DNA from: Hydrogeniiclostridium mannosilyticum
GTDB taxonomy: Bacteria > Bacillota > Clostridia > Oscillospirales > Acutalibacteraceae
Length of the DNA: 64,000 bases
NCBI RefSeq assembly: GCF_003268275.1
Contig: NZ_QLYR01000012.1
Coordinates: 22,018-86,017, forward strand
Direction of reading: 5' to 3'
Of the stretch, positions 44,061 through 54,547 are shown piece after piece. Both the position numbers and the translations under genes were made by a program. The notes below the pieces were generated by a model, which was not told the origin of the DNA, ran no database searches, and was given only the letters and a program-made list of their open reading frames with translations. Every line of letters begins with the position of its first letter. Positions within the stretch are counted from its first letter, which is position 1.

Positions 44061-44238
44061 ACCCTAAGAGACAAGAAAAAACATCAGGGGTTAAGCATGT
44101 GGTTGAGGCGGCAACCTTCGTTACGGAAATCTCGTCCAAAGAGGCATGCTACGCCCCTAACCCGATGCTTGCATTGTATCCCATCGCCATGGATATGGCA
44201 ATTAGAATACTGACCACACAATGAGGAGGTTATTTTTG

Positions 44239-45069
44239 ATGAGACTGGGAGGAACCGTTTTTAACTGGGGAAAGGACCCCGCCCTTTTTGCCCAAAAGCA
44301 TGTTGAAAAAGGGTTTACCGCCGCTGTCTGCCCTGATTTTCTAAACGCTGGGGATACGGCTATGAATACGCTTTTTGTGCGGGAATTGGAACAGCGCGGA
44401 ATCCTATTCGCGGAGGTCGGCGCGTGGTGCAACCCCTTATCCAGGGATCAAAAGCTGGCTGAGCAAAACATTGAGCATATGATTGAACGGCTGGCCCTGG
44501 CTGAAGAGCTCGGCGCAAAAACCTGTGTGAACATTTTGGGAACGTACACCGGTAAAAGCTGGTACGGCCCGCATCCCGACAACTATTCGGCAGACTTTTT
44601 TGCCCAAGCGGTCGATGTGGCCCGGAGGGTCGTGGACGCAGTAAAGCCAAAGCGGACAACGCTCTCCTTTGAAATGATGCCCTATAACTTTTTAGATCAC
44701 CCCAAGGCTTATTGTAAATTTTTAAAAGCTGTTGACCGGCCTGGAGTTGCCGTCCATTTTGACCCCTGCAACTGCATCAATAGCCCTCATCTCTATTGCC
44801 ATATTACCCAATTTTTAGAGGAGGCATTTGCCCTTTTCGGCAGCCAGATCGTTTCCGTACATTTAAAAGATATTGCCCTGCTGGATGAACCCGTAACCGC
44901 TATGTTCCAGGAGGTGCTGCCCGGCGCCGGGCATATGGACTACCACACCCTGCTTCGGTGTCTCAACCGCCTGGATTCTGATACGCCGGCAATCATTGAG
45001 CACCTGCCGGACGAGCAGTCCTTTGACGCCGCCGCGGCCTATATTTCAGAGGTCCAAGCTTCCCTATAA
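44239..45069 (+). CDS. Sugar phosphate isomerase/epimerase (xylose isomerase-like TIM barrel)
   Basis: 276 residues of the AP-endonuclease-2/xylose-isomerase-like barrel family. Likely metal ligands are Glu in SFEMMPYN, Asp and His in VHFDPCNC and VSVHLKD, and a late Glu in IIEHLPDE. Such enzymes interconvert aldoses and ketoses or epimerise sugars. AGGAGG stands 10 bases before the ATG at 44239, which I prefer to the ATG at 44221 overlapping it. Its neighbours across the terminator are a glycosidase and another isomerase of the same fold, hinting at one sugar pathway. Confidence 0.75.
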   Translation: MRLGGTVFNWGKDPALFAQKHVEKGFTAAVCPDFLNAGDTAMNTLFVRELEQRGILFAEVGAWCNPLSRDQKLAEQNIEHMIERLALAEELGAKTCVNILGTYTGKSWYGPHPDNYSADFFAQAVDVARRVVDAVKPKRTTLSFEMMPYNFLDHPKAYCKFLKAVDRPGVAVHFDPCNCINSPHLYCHITQFLEEAFALFGSQIVSVHLKDIALLDEPVTAMFQEVLPGAGHMDYHTLLRCLNRLDSDTPAIIEHLPDEQSFDAAAAYISEVQASL

Positions 45070-45088
45070 ACACATCTTTATCATAGTC

Positions 45089-45138
45089 AAAGGGCCTACC
45101 GGCACATAAAGTTGAGTGCCGGTAAGCCCTTTATTTTT
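45089..45138. terminator. Bidirectional terminator
   Basis: AAAGGGC-N-TACCGGCAC pairs with GTGCCGGTA-N-GCCCTTT across a 10-base loop and runs into ATTTTTT. It lies between convergent genes. Confidence 0.88.
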
Positions 45139-45153
45139 TCTTAGACGCCTCTT

Positions 45154-46413
45154 TTAAAATTCCGTGATATAGTCCCTTCCCTCATACCAGTCAATCATAT
45201 TCAGCACCAGCATGTTCCAATTCTGGAAACCCAGGTTCAGCAGCGGCTCTCCATCATCGGGCGAATAATATTCGTGCATGCCTCCAAAGCGGAGAATATC
45301 CCGCCCAAACAGAGTAATGGTCTTTTCGCAGAGCTCTCGGGCTTCCTCCAGGAACCCATAGCGAACGAGCCCGCGGAAAGTCATGTAATTGGCAATGCCC
45401 CACACAGGCCCCAGCCAGCAGGAGGGATTACTCGACGCAACTACCCGGTACATCTTCTCCTGACAGGAAAGCGTACGGACCCCCGCCAGACAATTAAACG
45501 ACTTCGGGTCGCGGTAGCGCTCAACGGCCCGGGCAGCCTGCTCCTCTGTGGCAACGCCTGCCCATAGCGCCATAAAGCCGGACCAGACATCAATGCGTTG
45601 AATCAAGCAGTCCCAATGCCGCGGCATCCCCTTATGGTAAAAGGAATCCCCTGAAAAATCCACAGGCCGCAGATTAATATCAACGCTGTAAAAAAAGCCG
45701 TCCCGGTCGTCGTAGCAATGGGTTCGTACCGCTTCAACCAGCGCCACCCGCTCCTGTTCGTAAAATACTCCAGCCGCCGGCATGCCAAGCTGCCGGCAAA
45801 GATATACCATAGCCTCTAGTTCCTTCACCATCAGGCAATTTAAATAAATAGAGGCCGAGGAACCATCTGGCCTGTAAAAGGTACAGGGATCATTATCCAC
45901 TCCGATCATCTTATCGGTTTGCCAGTAAAAAAGGCCGGTCGGCTGATGCTTGTGATGATTAATATAATTGTTGATATGAAACTGCAATTTCAGAAAATCA
46001 TTGCGCAGCCACTCCACATCTCCGTCCCCATAGCGCACCAGAAACGCCGCATGCTGGGCCAGAACCGGCTTGTGCATATTCTCTCGGTAAATATCCGCAG
46101 GCCGCAGCGTTGCAAGGTCCGCATCCCGCACCACCGCGATCGGCATAAACCCGTCGCTGCCGGTAAAAGAAAGATAATTTAAAACACAGCCCTTTTCATA
46201 GGCCTCCGCTTCCCCCGGGTCCGCACCCACATCTGCCAAAATTTGCTTCAGCGCCACGTTGGAAAGGTAGGAATCCCAATCCCACAGCACATCATCATAG
46301 GCTTTGGACCCCGGAGTCAGAAAGCCATAGGGAAAAACGCCGCCTTTTTCGCGGTACATTTCGCGGTAATCCTTTTGTATATAGGCCCGCAGGGCCTTGA
46401 TATACTCATTCAT
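45154..46413 (-). CDS. Trehalase-like six-hairpin glycosidase (MGH1-like)
   Basis: 419 residues without a signal peptide. FPYGFLTPGSKAYDDVLWDWDS and SCWLGPVWGIANYM, with NLGFQNWNM near the end, match the (alpha/alpha)6-barrel of GH37/GH63-related enzymes, especially mannosylglycerate-hydrolase-like proteins. The Asp of LWDWDS and the acidic residues before LNLGFQ are the expected catalytic positions. It probably cleaves an alpha-linked disaccharide in the cytoplasm. It starts 21 bases after the TIM-barrel isomerase and shares its promoter. Confidence 0.75.
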   Translation of the reverse strand: MNEYIKALRAYIQKDYREMYREKGGVFPYGFLTPGSKAYDDVLWDWDSYLSNVALKQILADVGADPGEAEAYEKGCVLNYLSFTGSDGFMPIAVVRDADLATLRPADIYRENMHKPVLAQHAAFLVRYGDGDVEWLRNDFLKLQFHINNYINHHKHQPTGLFYWQTDKMIGVDNDPCTFYRPDGSSASIYLNCLMVKELEAMVYLCRQLGMPAAGVFYEQERVALVEAVRTHCYDDRDGFFYSVDINLRPVDFSGDSFYHKGMPRHWDCLIQRIDVWSGFMALWAGVATEEQAARAVERYRDPKSFNCLAGVRTLSCQEKMYRVVASSNPSCWLGPVWGIANYMTFRGLVRYGFLEEARELCEKTITLFGRDILRFGGMHEYYSPDDGEPLLNLGFQNWNMLVLNMIDWYEGRDYITEF

Positions 46414-46433
46414 CTTCTTTTTCCCCAGTTCTA

Positions 46434-47411
46434 TTATTTTTTACCAAAAATAGCCTTGCGCAAGAACGCGCTCGCTTCACAGGCGTTACCCTTGTGGATA
46501 ATAGCCTCCACTTCTTCACTGTCCATGGCGTCTACGGCATCCATAAAGGCGTTCATCCAAGCGACTGTTTCATTGACGGCATCCCGCCCATCCTCACGGT
46601 ACGGATATTGGTCGGTAGAAATCCAGTTGCTGTAGCCGGTCTTTTTCAGCCAGTAGAACAGCTCCAAATATGGAATGGTATGAATGGTCCCGGCGATCAT
46701 ATCATCATCCCACATGCAGTAATTGTCGTTCATATGCAGGTGGAAAAGCTTATCGCCATATTTTTTGAGCACAGCGACAGATTCCGCCACGTTCTCATAG
46801 GCAACCGTCGCATGTCCATAATCAATGGTCACGCCACAGTTATCACAGCCAATCTCCTTAACCATCAGCAGTGTGCTGTAAACATTGGAGGGATAACTGC
46901 GGTTGCGCGGCTCCTTCGGCTTATATTCAATGGAGATTTTCATGTCGGGCGCATAGCCGCAGCACGCCGCGACCCCTTCCTCAAACCAGGTGCGTTCCTG
47001 CATGTAATCCGCCTGGAAATAATAATCGTAGCCATCTTGCCCGGGCCACAGGCTGATAGTCGGGCAGCCGATAAGACGGGCGGCATCAATCATATCTTTT
47101 GTTACCGCGATCGCCTCCCTGCGGATGCCCGCATCCTTGTTGGTAAAAGCGCCGAATTTCCATTTCATCTCGCCAAAATGATCCGGGATAATGGAAACCG
47201 CCTGAAGCTTGTATTTTTCAAGCAGTTCCCGAATCTGAGGCGCGCTCTCCTTTGTGATATGCCAGTTCCCCACAAACTCAACACCGCGTACGGTGTCAAT
47301 AGAAGCAACCCGTTCAAACATTTGCTCAACGGTAAAGGGATCGGCGTATGCCGGGCAATAACGGTCGCTGCAAGCCCCCACATTTCCCAAAATGACTGAA
47401 ATTTTTCTCAT
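46434..47411 (-). CDS. Sugar isomerase/epimerase, TIM barrel
   Basis: 325 residues of the xylose-isomerase-like barrel family: Glu in ISIEYKPKE, Asp and His in VTIDYGHA and LHMNDN, and Asp in STDQYPYRED are the likely metal ligands. The HxxDN and DQYPYRE elements recall L-rhamnose isomerase and ketose 3-epimerase relatives; the sugar is unknown. The ATG at 47411 is 9 bases from AGAGGAGG, better than the ATG abutting that site. First gene of an operon with the glycosidase downstream. Confidence 0.78.
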   Translation of the reverse strand: MRKISVILGNVGACSDRYCPAYADPFTVEQMFERVASIDTVRGVEFVGNWHITKESAPQIRELLEKYKLQAVSIIPDHFGEMKWKFGAFTNKDAGIRREAIAVTKDMIDAARLIGCPTISLWPGQDGYDYYFQADYMQERTWFEEGVAACCGYAPDMKISIEYKPKEPRNRSYPSNVYSTLLMVKEIGCDNCGVTIDYGHATVAYENVAESVAVLKKYGDKLFHLHMNDNYCMWDDDMIAGTIHTIPYLELFYWLKKTGYSNWISTDQYPYREDGRDAVNETVAWMNAFMDAVDAMDSEEVEAIIHKGNACEASAFLRKAIFGKK

Positions 47412-47540
47412 CTGAATCATCCTCCTCTTAAATCGTTGCTTACGGCCGGGAGTGTACCTCTTCGCAATGGCAAGCTCTATGCCCCTGTGCGACATGCGGC
47501 TCCGGCTTTTTCCAGTTTCAATACAAAAGACTCTTTCTTT

Positions 47541-47569
47541 TTTATACCGCACATTTTCAGCGGTGTCAA
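47541..47569 (-). promoter_or_regulatory. Promoter of the isomerase-glycosidase operon
   Basis: On the minus strand TTGACA, 17 bases, TATAAA. The spacer itself is an inverted repeat (CCGC and GCGG at its two ends), a good place for a repressor. A near-palindrome CTATATAAATATAG lies just upstream at 47576-47589. Confidence 0.75.
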
Positions 47570-47842
47570 CTAAAACTATATAAATATAGAAATGATTTTC
47601 TGTTGCAACCATACATTTATAAGTCCACCATACTTGTCCCTACTTGTTCGCCTGATTTTTGACAGATTCACGTGATGTACGCTCTATGCAGCAAAAGGCC
47701 CGTGTCAGGCATATTTGCACTGTTGAACTGGGTAAAATAAGCCGGATAAATTGTAAGCAACCGCCGCCTGTGCTATCATGATTCAGTAGGCTTTCCCGCC
47801 GCATAGCATTACTCCCAAATGGTGGATTCACCGGCATAAGTC

Positions 47843-47871
47843 TTGACAAAAATTTTTATATGGAGTACGAT
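47843..47871 (+). promoter_or_regulatory. Promoter of uvrB-uvrA
   Basis: TTGACA, 17 bases, TACGAT, giving a start site near 47878 and a leader of about 95 bases. Confidence 0.75.
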
Positions 47872-47880
47872 TATATCCGT

Positions 47881-47914
47881 ACAAATATTCGTTTTATTAA
47901 ATACAAATATTCGT
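47881..47914. promoter_or_regulatory. Tandem ACAAATATTCGT boxes at the uvrB start site
   Basis: The 12-base box occurs at 47881 and 47903, 22 bases apart, about two helical turns. The core CAAATATTCG is nearly self-complementary. Position just past the transcription start suits a repressor such as LexA, but the sequence is not the usual Gram-positive GAAC-N4-GTTC box. Confidence 0.5.
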
Positions 47915-47971
47915 CCAAGGGAATAAACAGAACGGGCAGGCGTTCCTGCTGTTAGTGAGGATTTTGAAAAT

Positions 47972-49942
47972 ATGAGTCAAAAAGATGTATTTGAGTTGGT
48001 TTCCTCTTATCAGCCAACCGGCGACCAACCAAAAGCAATTGCGGAGTTGGTGAAGGGCATTCAGAACGGCGACCGGGAGCAGACGCTTTTAGGCGTAACC
48101 GGTTCCGGCAAAACCTTCACAATGGCCAATGTCATTGCGCAGTTGAACCGGCCGACGCTTGTGCTCGCTCACAACAAGACTCTGGCCGCCCAGCTCTGCG
48201 CTGAGTTCCGCGAATTTTTCCCCAACAACGCAGTCGAATATTTTGTTTCCTACTATGATTATTATCAGCCGGAGGCCTATATTCCCACCACCGACACCTA
48301 CATTGAAAAGGACTCCGCTATCAATGATGAAATTGATAAGCTGCGCCACTCCGCCACCAGCGCGCTATCTGAGCGCCGGGACGTCATTATTGTCGCCAGC
48401 GTCTCCTGTATTTACAGCCTGGGCGATCCCATTGATTACCGCACAATGGTAATTTCCCTGCGCCCCGGAATGCAGAAAAGCCGGGATGAGCTGCTAAAAA
48501 AATTGGTCGAAATCCAGTATGAACGCAACGATATCAACTTCATCCGCAATAAATTTCGGGTTCGCGGCGACACGGTTGAAATCTTTCCCGCGCAAAATAC
48601 AGACACCATCATCAGGGTGGAGTTTTTTGGGGATGAAATCGACCGCATAACCGAACGCAACGCCTTAACCGGGGACCTGAAGGCAGAGCTCAAGCACGTC
48701 GCCATTTACCCAGCCTCGCACTATATTGTTCCCGCGGAAAAGATGCAGCAGGCCGTCCAGGAAATTGAAGACGAAATGCTGCAGCGCGAGGAATTTTTTA
48801 AAAAAGATGGAAAGCTGCTGGAAGCCCAGCGTATTCGCGCCCGCACCGTCTATGACATTGAACTTCTGCGCGAGGTCGGCTTTTGCAAAGGAATTGAAAA
48901 CTACTCCCGCGTCTTGTCCGGCCGCAAGCCTGGAAGTATGCCCTGCACCCTGCTGGATTATTTCCCGGACGACTTTCTGCTGTTTGTCGATGAGTCCCAT
49001 GTGACCCTGCCCCAGGTGCGCGCCATGTATGCCGGCGATCGTGCCCGCAAGGACGTTCTTGTCAACTATGGGTTCCGGCTTCCGTCCGCTTACGATAACC
49101 GTCCCCTGAATTTTGATGAGTTCTACCAGCATGTCCATCAAGCCGTTTTCGTCAGTGCAACTCCAGGCGATTTTGAAAATGAGCACGCTGCCCAAACGGT
49201 GGAGCAGGTCATCCGGCCGACCGGGCTGGTGGACCCCGAAATCATTGTAAAACCGACGGAAGGCCAGATTGACGACCTCATTTCTGAAATCAACCTCCGC
49301 ACCGCCCGCAGCGAACGAGTCCTGGTCACCACGCTGACCAAAAAAATGGCAGAAGACCTCTCCTCCTATTTAGATGAGATGGGCATAAGAATCCGCTATA
49401 TGCATCACGGCGTGGACACCGTGGAGCGCATGGAGATTATACGGGACCTCCGGCTGGGTAAGTTCGATGTGCTTGTCGGCATTAACCTGCTGCGCGAGGG
49501 CCTTGATATCCCGGAGGTGTCCCTGGTTGCCATTCTGGATGCCGACAAAGAAGGGTTCCTGCGTTCAGAGCGTTCGCTGATTCAGACAATCGGCCGGGCC
49601 GCGCGAAATGCTGGAGGACAGGTCATTATGTATGCGGACACCGTAACCCCCAGCATGGAGGGCGCTATCCGCGAAACAGAACGCCGCCGGCAAATTCAGC
49701 TTGCCTATAATGAGGAACACCACATCACGCCTAAAACCATTAGCAAGAAGGTCTCTGATATATTGGAGATTTCCACCCACAAGGAGGAAAAGAAAAACAA
49801 TAAAAAGCGTTATATGACGGTGTCCGAAAAGAAAGCAGCCATAGAACAGCTGACGAAGGAAATGAAAGCCGCCGCCAAGCTGCTTGAGTTTGAACACGCC
49901 GCTTTCCTGCGAGATAAAATCAGGGAGCTGGAGGAAGAATAA
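47972..49942 (+). CDS. uvrB: Excinuclease ABC subunit B
   Basis: 656 residues. Walker A GVTGSGKT near residue 41, the beta-hairpin [12 protein letters not shown] that clamps damaged DNA, helicase motifs including DEXD-like [14 protein letters not shown], and a C-terminal UVR domain ([19 protein letters not shown] region) that contacts UvrC. It verifies lesions handed over by UvrA in nucleotide excision repair. Forms an operon with uvrA. Confidence 0.97.
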   Translation: MSQKDVFELVSSYQPTGDQPKAIAELVKGIQNGDREQTLLGVTGSGKTFTMANVIAQLNRPTLVLAHNKTLAAQLCAEFREFFPNNAVEYFVSYYDYYQPEAYIPTTDTYIEKDSAINDEIDKLRHSATSALSERRDVIIVASVSCIYSLGDPIDYRTMVISLRPGMQKSRDELLKKLVEIQYERNDINFIRNKFRVRGDTVEIFPAQNTDTIIRVEFFGDEIDRITERNALTGDLKAELKHVAIYPASHYIVPAEKMQQAVQEIEDEMLQREEFFKKDGKLLEAQRIRARTVYDIELLREVGFCKGIENYSRVLSGRKPGSMPCTLLDYFPDDFLLFVDESHVTLPQVRAMYAGDRARKDVLVNYGFRLPSAYDNRPLNFDEFYQHVHQAVFVSATPGDFENEHAAQTVEQVIRPTGLVDPEIIVKPTEGQIDDLISEINLRTARSERVLVTTLTKKMAEDLSSYLDEMGIRIRYMHHGVDTVERMEIIRDLRLGKFDVLVGINLLREGLDIPEVSLVAILDADKEGFLRSERSLIQTIGRAARNAGGQVIMYADTVTPSMEGAIRETERRRQIQLAYNEEHHITPKTISKKVSDILEISTHKEEKKNNKKRYMTVSEKKAAIEQLTKEMKAAAKLLEFEHAAFLRDKIRELEEE

Positions 49943-49971
49943 ATTTCACAACATTGAGAGGAATGAAATCA

Positions 49972-52818
49972 ATGACGCTAAAAGATATTTTCATCAAGGG
50001 TGCCCGCGAGCACAACCTGAAAAATATTGATATTCAAATTCCCCGGGACAAATTAATCGTTTTCACAGGGCTTTCCGGCTCAGGAAAAAGCTCCTTGGCC
50101 TTCGACACCATTTACGCCGAGGGCCAGCGCCGTTATGTTGAAAGCCTTTCCTCTTATGCGCGCCAGTTTTTGGGGCAGATGGAAAAACCGGATGTCGATT
50201 ATATTGAGGGACTCTCCCCCGCAATATCCATCGATCAGAAAACCACCTCGAAAAACCCGCGTTCAACCGTGGGAACCGTCACCGAAATTTATGATTACCT
50301 CCGCCTGCTTTACGCACGGGTCGGCATTCCCCATTGTCCAGTTTGCGGGCGTGAAATCAAGCAGCAGACAGTTGACCAGATCGTGGACCAGGTGCTGGCG
50401 CTCCCTGAAAAAACAAGAATACAGATTCTGTCCCCAGTGGTACGCGGACGCAAGGGCGAACATGTCAAGGAATTTGAAAACGCCCGAAAAAATGGCTTTG
50501 TCCGTGCGCGGGTTGACGGAGAAATCCGCGACCTTTCCGATCCTATTAAGCTTGAAAAGACCTACAAGCATACTATTGAAATTGTAGTGGACCGCCTGGT
50601 GGTCAACAGCGAAATCCGCTCCCGTTTAGCGGACTCCATCGAAACTGCCGCTTCGCTCTCCGGCGGTATGATTGTGGTCAACATCATCGGCGGAGAGGAC
50701 CTAACCTTCTCTCAGAGCTATGCTTGCCCGGAGCACGGTTGCAGCGTGGACGAACTAAGCCCACGGATGTTTTCCTTCAACAATCCATTCGGCGCCTGCT
50801 CCAAATGCACCGGCCTCGGTGTTTTTATGAAAATTGACCCCGACCTTATTATTCCCGACAAAAGCAAGTCCATTAATCAAGGCGGGCTGAAAGGCAGCGG
50901 CTGGGCAATGGAGGGAAACTCCATTGCCAACATGTACATGCAGGGCCTGTCAAAACACTATAAATTTTCCTTAGACACGCCCTTGGAGAAGCTGCCGTCC
51001 AAAATCATCGACATTCTTTTATACGGCACCAAGGGTGAAAAAATCACGCTGGAACGCAAGAGTGACTATGGCAGCGGCAGCTACCGGGCTGAGTTTGAGG
51101 GGATCATCAACAACCTCGAGCGGCGTTTCCGTGACACCCAAAGCAACTGGATCAAAGAGGAAATCGAGTCCTATATGAGCGCGATCCCCTGCGATGCCTG
51201 CCACGGGCAACGGCTGGCCCCCATGAGCCTCGCGGTAACGGTCGGAGGGATTAATATTGCGGAGTTCTGCGAGAAATCCGTTATCACCGCGCTGGATTTT
51301 GTAGAGAGCCTGAAGCTCTCAGAACGCGACGCCATGATCGCACATGCTATTTTGAAGGAAATTAAAAGCCGGCTGAACTTTTTACGCAGTGTAGGCCTGG
51401 GCTATTTGACCCTCTCGCGCTCCTCCGGAACGCTTTCAGGCGGAGAGAGCCAGCGCATCCGTCTGGCCACACAAATCGGTTCCTCCCTGATGGGGGTGCT
51501 TTATATTCTGGATGAACCCAGCATCGGTCTGCATCAACGCGATAACGACAAGCTGCTTGCAACCCTAAAGCACCTCAGAGATCTCGGCAATACCGTCATT
51601 GTCGTTGAGCATGATGACGAGACCATGCGAGCCGCCGACCACATTGTAGATATTGGTCCAGGCGCCGGCATCCACGGCGGCCATGTCGTTTACAACGGAG
51701 ATGTTCAAGGGCTTCTCGCCTGTAAAGAAAGCATTACCGGGCAATATTTAAGCGGTATAAAAAAAGTAGAGGTCCCCTCCAGCCGTCGAAAAGGCAGCGG
51801 CAAAAAGCTAAAAATTACCGGCGCTGCACAGAACAACCTCAAGAACATCAATGTAGATATTCCTCTCGGCTGCTTCGTTTGTGTGACAGGGGTGTCCGGG
51901 TCCGGCAAATCCTCGCTTGTGAACGAGATTCTTTATAAACACCTTGCCAGCGAACTCAACGGCGCCAAGAAACGCCCCGGCAAATTCAAGCAAATGAAAG
52001 GCCTGGAAGAGCTGGACAAGGTTATCGAAATTGACCAGTCTCCCATTGGCAGGACGCCGCGCTCCAATCCTGCTACCTATACCGGCGTGTTTACCGACAT
52101 CCGTGAATTATACGCCTCCACCCCGGATGCAAAGGTTCACGGCTTTACATCCGGCCGGTTCTCCTTTAACATCAAGGGCGGCCGCTGCGAAGCCTGTGAG
52201 GGCGACGGCATTATCAAAATTGAAATGCATTTTCTACCCGACATCTACGTCCCCTGCGACATTTGTAAGGGAAGGCGGTACAATCGTGAAACGCTGGAGG
52301 TCAAATATAAAGGAAAGAGTATTTACGATGTTCTGGAAATGACCGTGGAAGAAGGTCTGGAATTTTTCAGCAGCCTGCCGCGCATTGCCCGCAAGCTGCA
52401 AACACTGGTCGACGTCGGACTGGGCTACGTTAAAATCGGCCAGCCAGCCACTACCCTGTCCGGCGGCGAGGCACAGCGGGTCAAATTAGCAACCGAGCTT
52501 TCCAAGCGGGCAACCGGCAGAACCATCTATATTCTGGACGAGCCCACTACCGGCCTGCACATTGCCGATGTACACCGGCTGATTGATGTCTTACAGAAGC
52601 TGGTTGACGCGGGCAATACCGTCGTTGTCATTGAGCACAATTTAGACTTGATAAAAACCGCAGATTATATCATCGATATCGGGCCCGAGGGCGGCGACGA
52701 AGGCGGCACCGTTGTTGCAAAAGGCACACCGGAAGCCGTCGCAAAAGTCCAGGATTCTTATACAGGCCAATATCTCAAGCGGGTTCTTCAGCCGGAGTCT
52801 TCCAAAACAGATCGCTGA
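49972..52818 (+). CDS. uvrA: Excinuclease ABC subunit A
   Basis: 948 residues. Two ABC ATPase halves: Walker [10 protein letters not shown] near the N-terminus and GVSGSGKSS in the second half, both with LSGGE signatures. Zinc-binding CPVCG and CxxC elements ([16 protein letters not shown]) are intact. It finds bulky DNA lesions and loads UvrB. I placed the start at 49972, 10 bases after GAGAGG, rather than at the TTG 49954 or the ATG 49963 that overlaps the ribosome site. Confidence 0.97.
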   Translation: MTLKDIFIKGAREHNLKNIDIQIPRDKLIVFTGLSGSGKSSLAFDTIYAEGQRRYVESLSSYARQFLGQMEKPDVDYIEGLSPAISIDQKTTSKNPRSTVGTVTEIYDYLRLLYARVGIPHCPVCGREIKQQTVDQIVDQVLALPEKTRIQILSPVVRGRKGEHVKEFENARKNGFVRARVDGEIRDLSDPIKLEKTYKHTIEIVVDRLVVNSEIRSRLADSIETAASLSGGMIVVNIIGGEDLTFSQSYACPEHGCSVDELSPRMFSFNNPFGACSKCTGLGVFMKIDPDLIIPDKSKSINQGGLKGSGWAMEGNSIANMYMQGLSKHYKFSLDTPLEKLPSKIIDILLYGTKGEKITLERKSDYGSGSYRAEFEGIINNLERRFRDTQSNWIKEEIESYMSAIPCDACHGQRLAPMSLAVTVGGINIAEFCEKSVITALDFVESLKLSERDAMIAHAILKEIKSRLNFLRSVGLGYLTLSRSSGTLSGGESQRIRLATQIGSSLMGVLYILDEPSIGLHQRDNDKLLATLKHLRDLGNTVIVVEHDDETMRAADHIVDIGPGAGIHGGHVVYNGDVQGLLACKESITGQYLSGIKKVEVPSSRRKGSGKKLKITGAAQNNLKNINVDIPLGCFVCVTGVSGSGKSSLVNEILYKHLASELNGAKKRPGKFKQMKGLEELDKVIEIDQSPIGRTPRSNPATYTGVFTDIRELYASTPDAKVHGFTSGRFSFNIKGGRCEACEGDGIIKIEMHFLPDIYVPCDICKGRRYNRETLEVKYKGKSIYDVLEMTVEEGLEFFSSLPRIARKLQTLVDVGLGYVKIGQPATTLSGGEAQRVKLATELSKRATGRTIYILDEPTTGLHIADVHRLIDVLQKLVDAGNTVVVIEHNLDLIKTADYIIDIGPEGGDEGGTVVAKGTPEAVAKVQDSYTGQYLKRVLQPESSKTDR

Positions 52819-52845
52819 CAACACATTTTATACTTTCATCGCTTT

Positions 52846-52891
52846 AACACCGAAACAGGGGATGGCGGCCGCCATCCCCTGTTTCGGTGTT
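52846..52891. terminator. Perfect 46-bp palindrome after uvrA
   Basis: AACACCGAAACAGGGGATGGC reads into its exact complement with no unpaired base except the central turn. T-rich sequence follows. It ends the uvrB-uvrA transcript. Confidence 0.85.
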
Positions 52892-53062
52892 CTTTGTAAT
52901 TCGCTGCCCGTTTAGGAGCTATAGCGCAAGCGATAATCAGCGGCCGGATTTTCAACGCCTCTTTAAAGAAAGCTTGCAGGCATGAAGCCCTAACTGATGG
53001 GGCAAGGCTAATTTACCGCTGATAAACCGCAAGGAGCCCCACCCGGGCAGTCCTTTGTAATT

Positions 53063-53815
53063 TTACCCAAGGACCAATTCAACGGGGCAATGGTCGCTGC
53101 CCATAATTTCGGCATGGATATTAGCGGCCTGTACCCGCTCCTTCAAGGCCTCCGAGACCAAAAAGTAATCGATACGCCAGCCCGCGTTTTTCTCCCGCGC
53201 ATGGAACATATAGCTCCACCAGGTATAAGCGCCTGTAGCCTCAGGATAAAGCATCCGGAAGGTGTCAATAAAGCCGCTTTCTAAGAGCTCTGTCATCTTT
53301 CCGCGTTCCTGGTCGCTGAACCCGGCATTTCCCCGGTTGCTTTTCGGATTTTTTAAATCAATTTCTTCGTGCGCTACATTCATGTCTCCGCAGACAATTA
53401 CTGGTTTTTTACAGTTCAAGCCTATCAGATAGGCTCTGAAGGCATCCTCCCATTGCATGCGGTAATCAATCCGCACTAAATCCCGCTGGGCGTTAGGCGT
53501 ATATACGTTTACCAGGTAAAATTCCTTTAGCTCCAGGGTAATCGCGCGCCCCTCCCCTACGTGTTCCGGCGCAGCAATATCATAAGCGACGGAAAGCGGC
53601 TCTTCTTTACAGAAAACAGCCGTCCCTGAATAGCCTTTTTTTATGGCGGAATTCCAATATTGGCGGTAGCCGGGCAACTCATACTCCACCTGCCCGGACT
53701 GCATTTTCGTCTCCTGTATACAGAAGAAATCCGCGTTTACCTCGTTGAAATAATCCATAAAGCCTTTATTCATACACGCCCGCAGGCCGTTGACATTCCA
53801 GGATATAAATTTCAA
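53063..53815 (-). CDS. xth: Exodeoxyribonuclease III
   Basis: 250-residue AP endonuclease/3'-5' exonuclease of the EEP family. KFISWNVNGLRA at the start, IQETK with the metal-binding Glu, GDMNVAH, and SDHCPV at the end are all present. It repairs abasic sites and blocked 3' ends. No ATG exists near the family start; a TTG at 53815 preceded by GGGAG gives MKFISWN and is the likely start. The much longer frame upstream is chance. Confidence 0.92.
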   Translation of the reverse strand: MKFISWNVNGLRACMNKGFMDYFNEVNADFFCIQETKMQSGQVEYELPGYRQYWNSAIKKGYSGTAVFCKEEPLSVAYDIAAPEHVGEGRAITLELKEFYLVNVYTPNAQRDLVRIDYRMQWEDAFRAYLIGLNCKKPVIVCGDMNVAHEEIDLKNPKSNRGNAGFSDQERGKMTELLESGFIDTFRMLYPEATGAYTWWSYMFHAREKNAGWRIDYFLVSEALKERVQAANIHAEIMGSDHCPVELVLG

Positions 53816-54013
53816 AGAACCACGCTCCCGTCTGTTTATATTCCCCGTAAAGCACCCCGGTCCGCCGGCTGCTTTGCAGTATGAAGATATTATAGCATAC
53901 CCGCCTTTAAAAAGAAACAAAATTAGCCTTCTCTTTTCCTTACGGTTTATGTTATAATAAAAAATAAACTTTATGCTCTTTAATAGGGCTATATAGATGT
54001 GGAGGAAAATTTC

Positions 54014-54544
54014 ATGAAAAATCCAATTGTTACCATTGAGACGGAAAACGGCAAAATCGAGGTTGAGCTCTACCCCGATATCGCTCCTAATACCGTCCAT
54101 AATTTTATCGACCTCGTACGCAAAGGTTTTTATAACGGTACCATTTTCCACCGGGTCATCCCGGGCTTTATGATCCAGGGCGGCGACCCCGAGGGGAGCG
54201 GCATGGGCGGCCCCGGTTACGGCATCAAGGGTGAATTTGCCCGCAACGGCTTCCAAAACGCCTTAAAGCACACGCGCGGCGTGCTCTCCATGGCACGTGC
54301 CATGAACCCCAACAGCGCCGGGAGCCAATTCTTTATCATGGTTGCTGACGCGCCGTATTTAGACGGCGACTATGCCGCTTTCGGCAAGGTCATCTCGGGG
54401 CTTGAGGAATGCGATCGGATTGTTCATGCTGAGCGCAACCGGCAGGATCGCCCGCTTACTGAGCAAAAAATGGTGAAGGTAACAGTTGAAACCTTTGGGG
54501 AGGAGTATCCCGAGCCCGAAAAAATTAAATCCAGAGGTTTTTAA
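54014..54544 (+). CDS. Cyclophilin-type peptidyl-prolyl isomerase
   Basis: 176 residues catalysing cis-trans isomerisation of proline peptide bonds. The active-site segment FHRVIPGFMIQGGDP and the later GSQFFIM are canonical. No signal peptide, so cytoplasmic. The ATG at 54014 is 8-9 bases after GGAGG; a GTG at 53999 overlaps that site. Only 3 bases separate it from the ABC gene downstream. Confidence 0.94.
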   Translation: MKNPIVTIETENGKIEVELYPDIAPNTVHNFIDLVRKGFYNGTIFHRVIPGFMIQGGDPEGSGMGGPGYGIKGEFARNGFQNALKHTRGVLSMARAMNPNSAGSQFFIMVADAPYLDGDYAAFGKVISGLEECDRIVHAERNRQDRPLTEQKMVKVTVETFGEEYPEPEKIKSRGF

Positions 54545-54547
54545 CGC

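Noticed and set aside
46494-47399. 301-residue plus-strand frame opposite the sugar isomerase
   Set aside because: It is a complementary shadow of the isomerase gene, which has clear family motifs and a strong ribosome site.
47640-47849. 69-residue frame on the minus strand before uvrB
   Set aside because: No ribosome site, no recognisable protein features, and it overlaps the uvrB promoter region.
52919-54256. Extended N-terminus of the exonuclease III frame
   Set aside because: The extra 147 residues run antisense through the cyclophilin start and have no family similarity; the fold begins at KFISWN.
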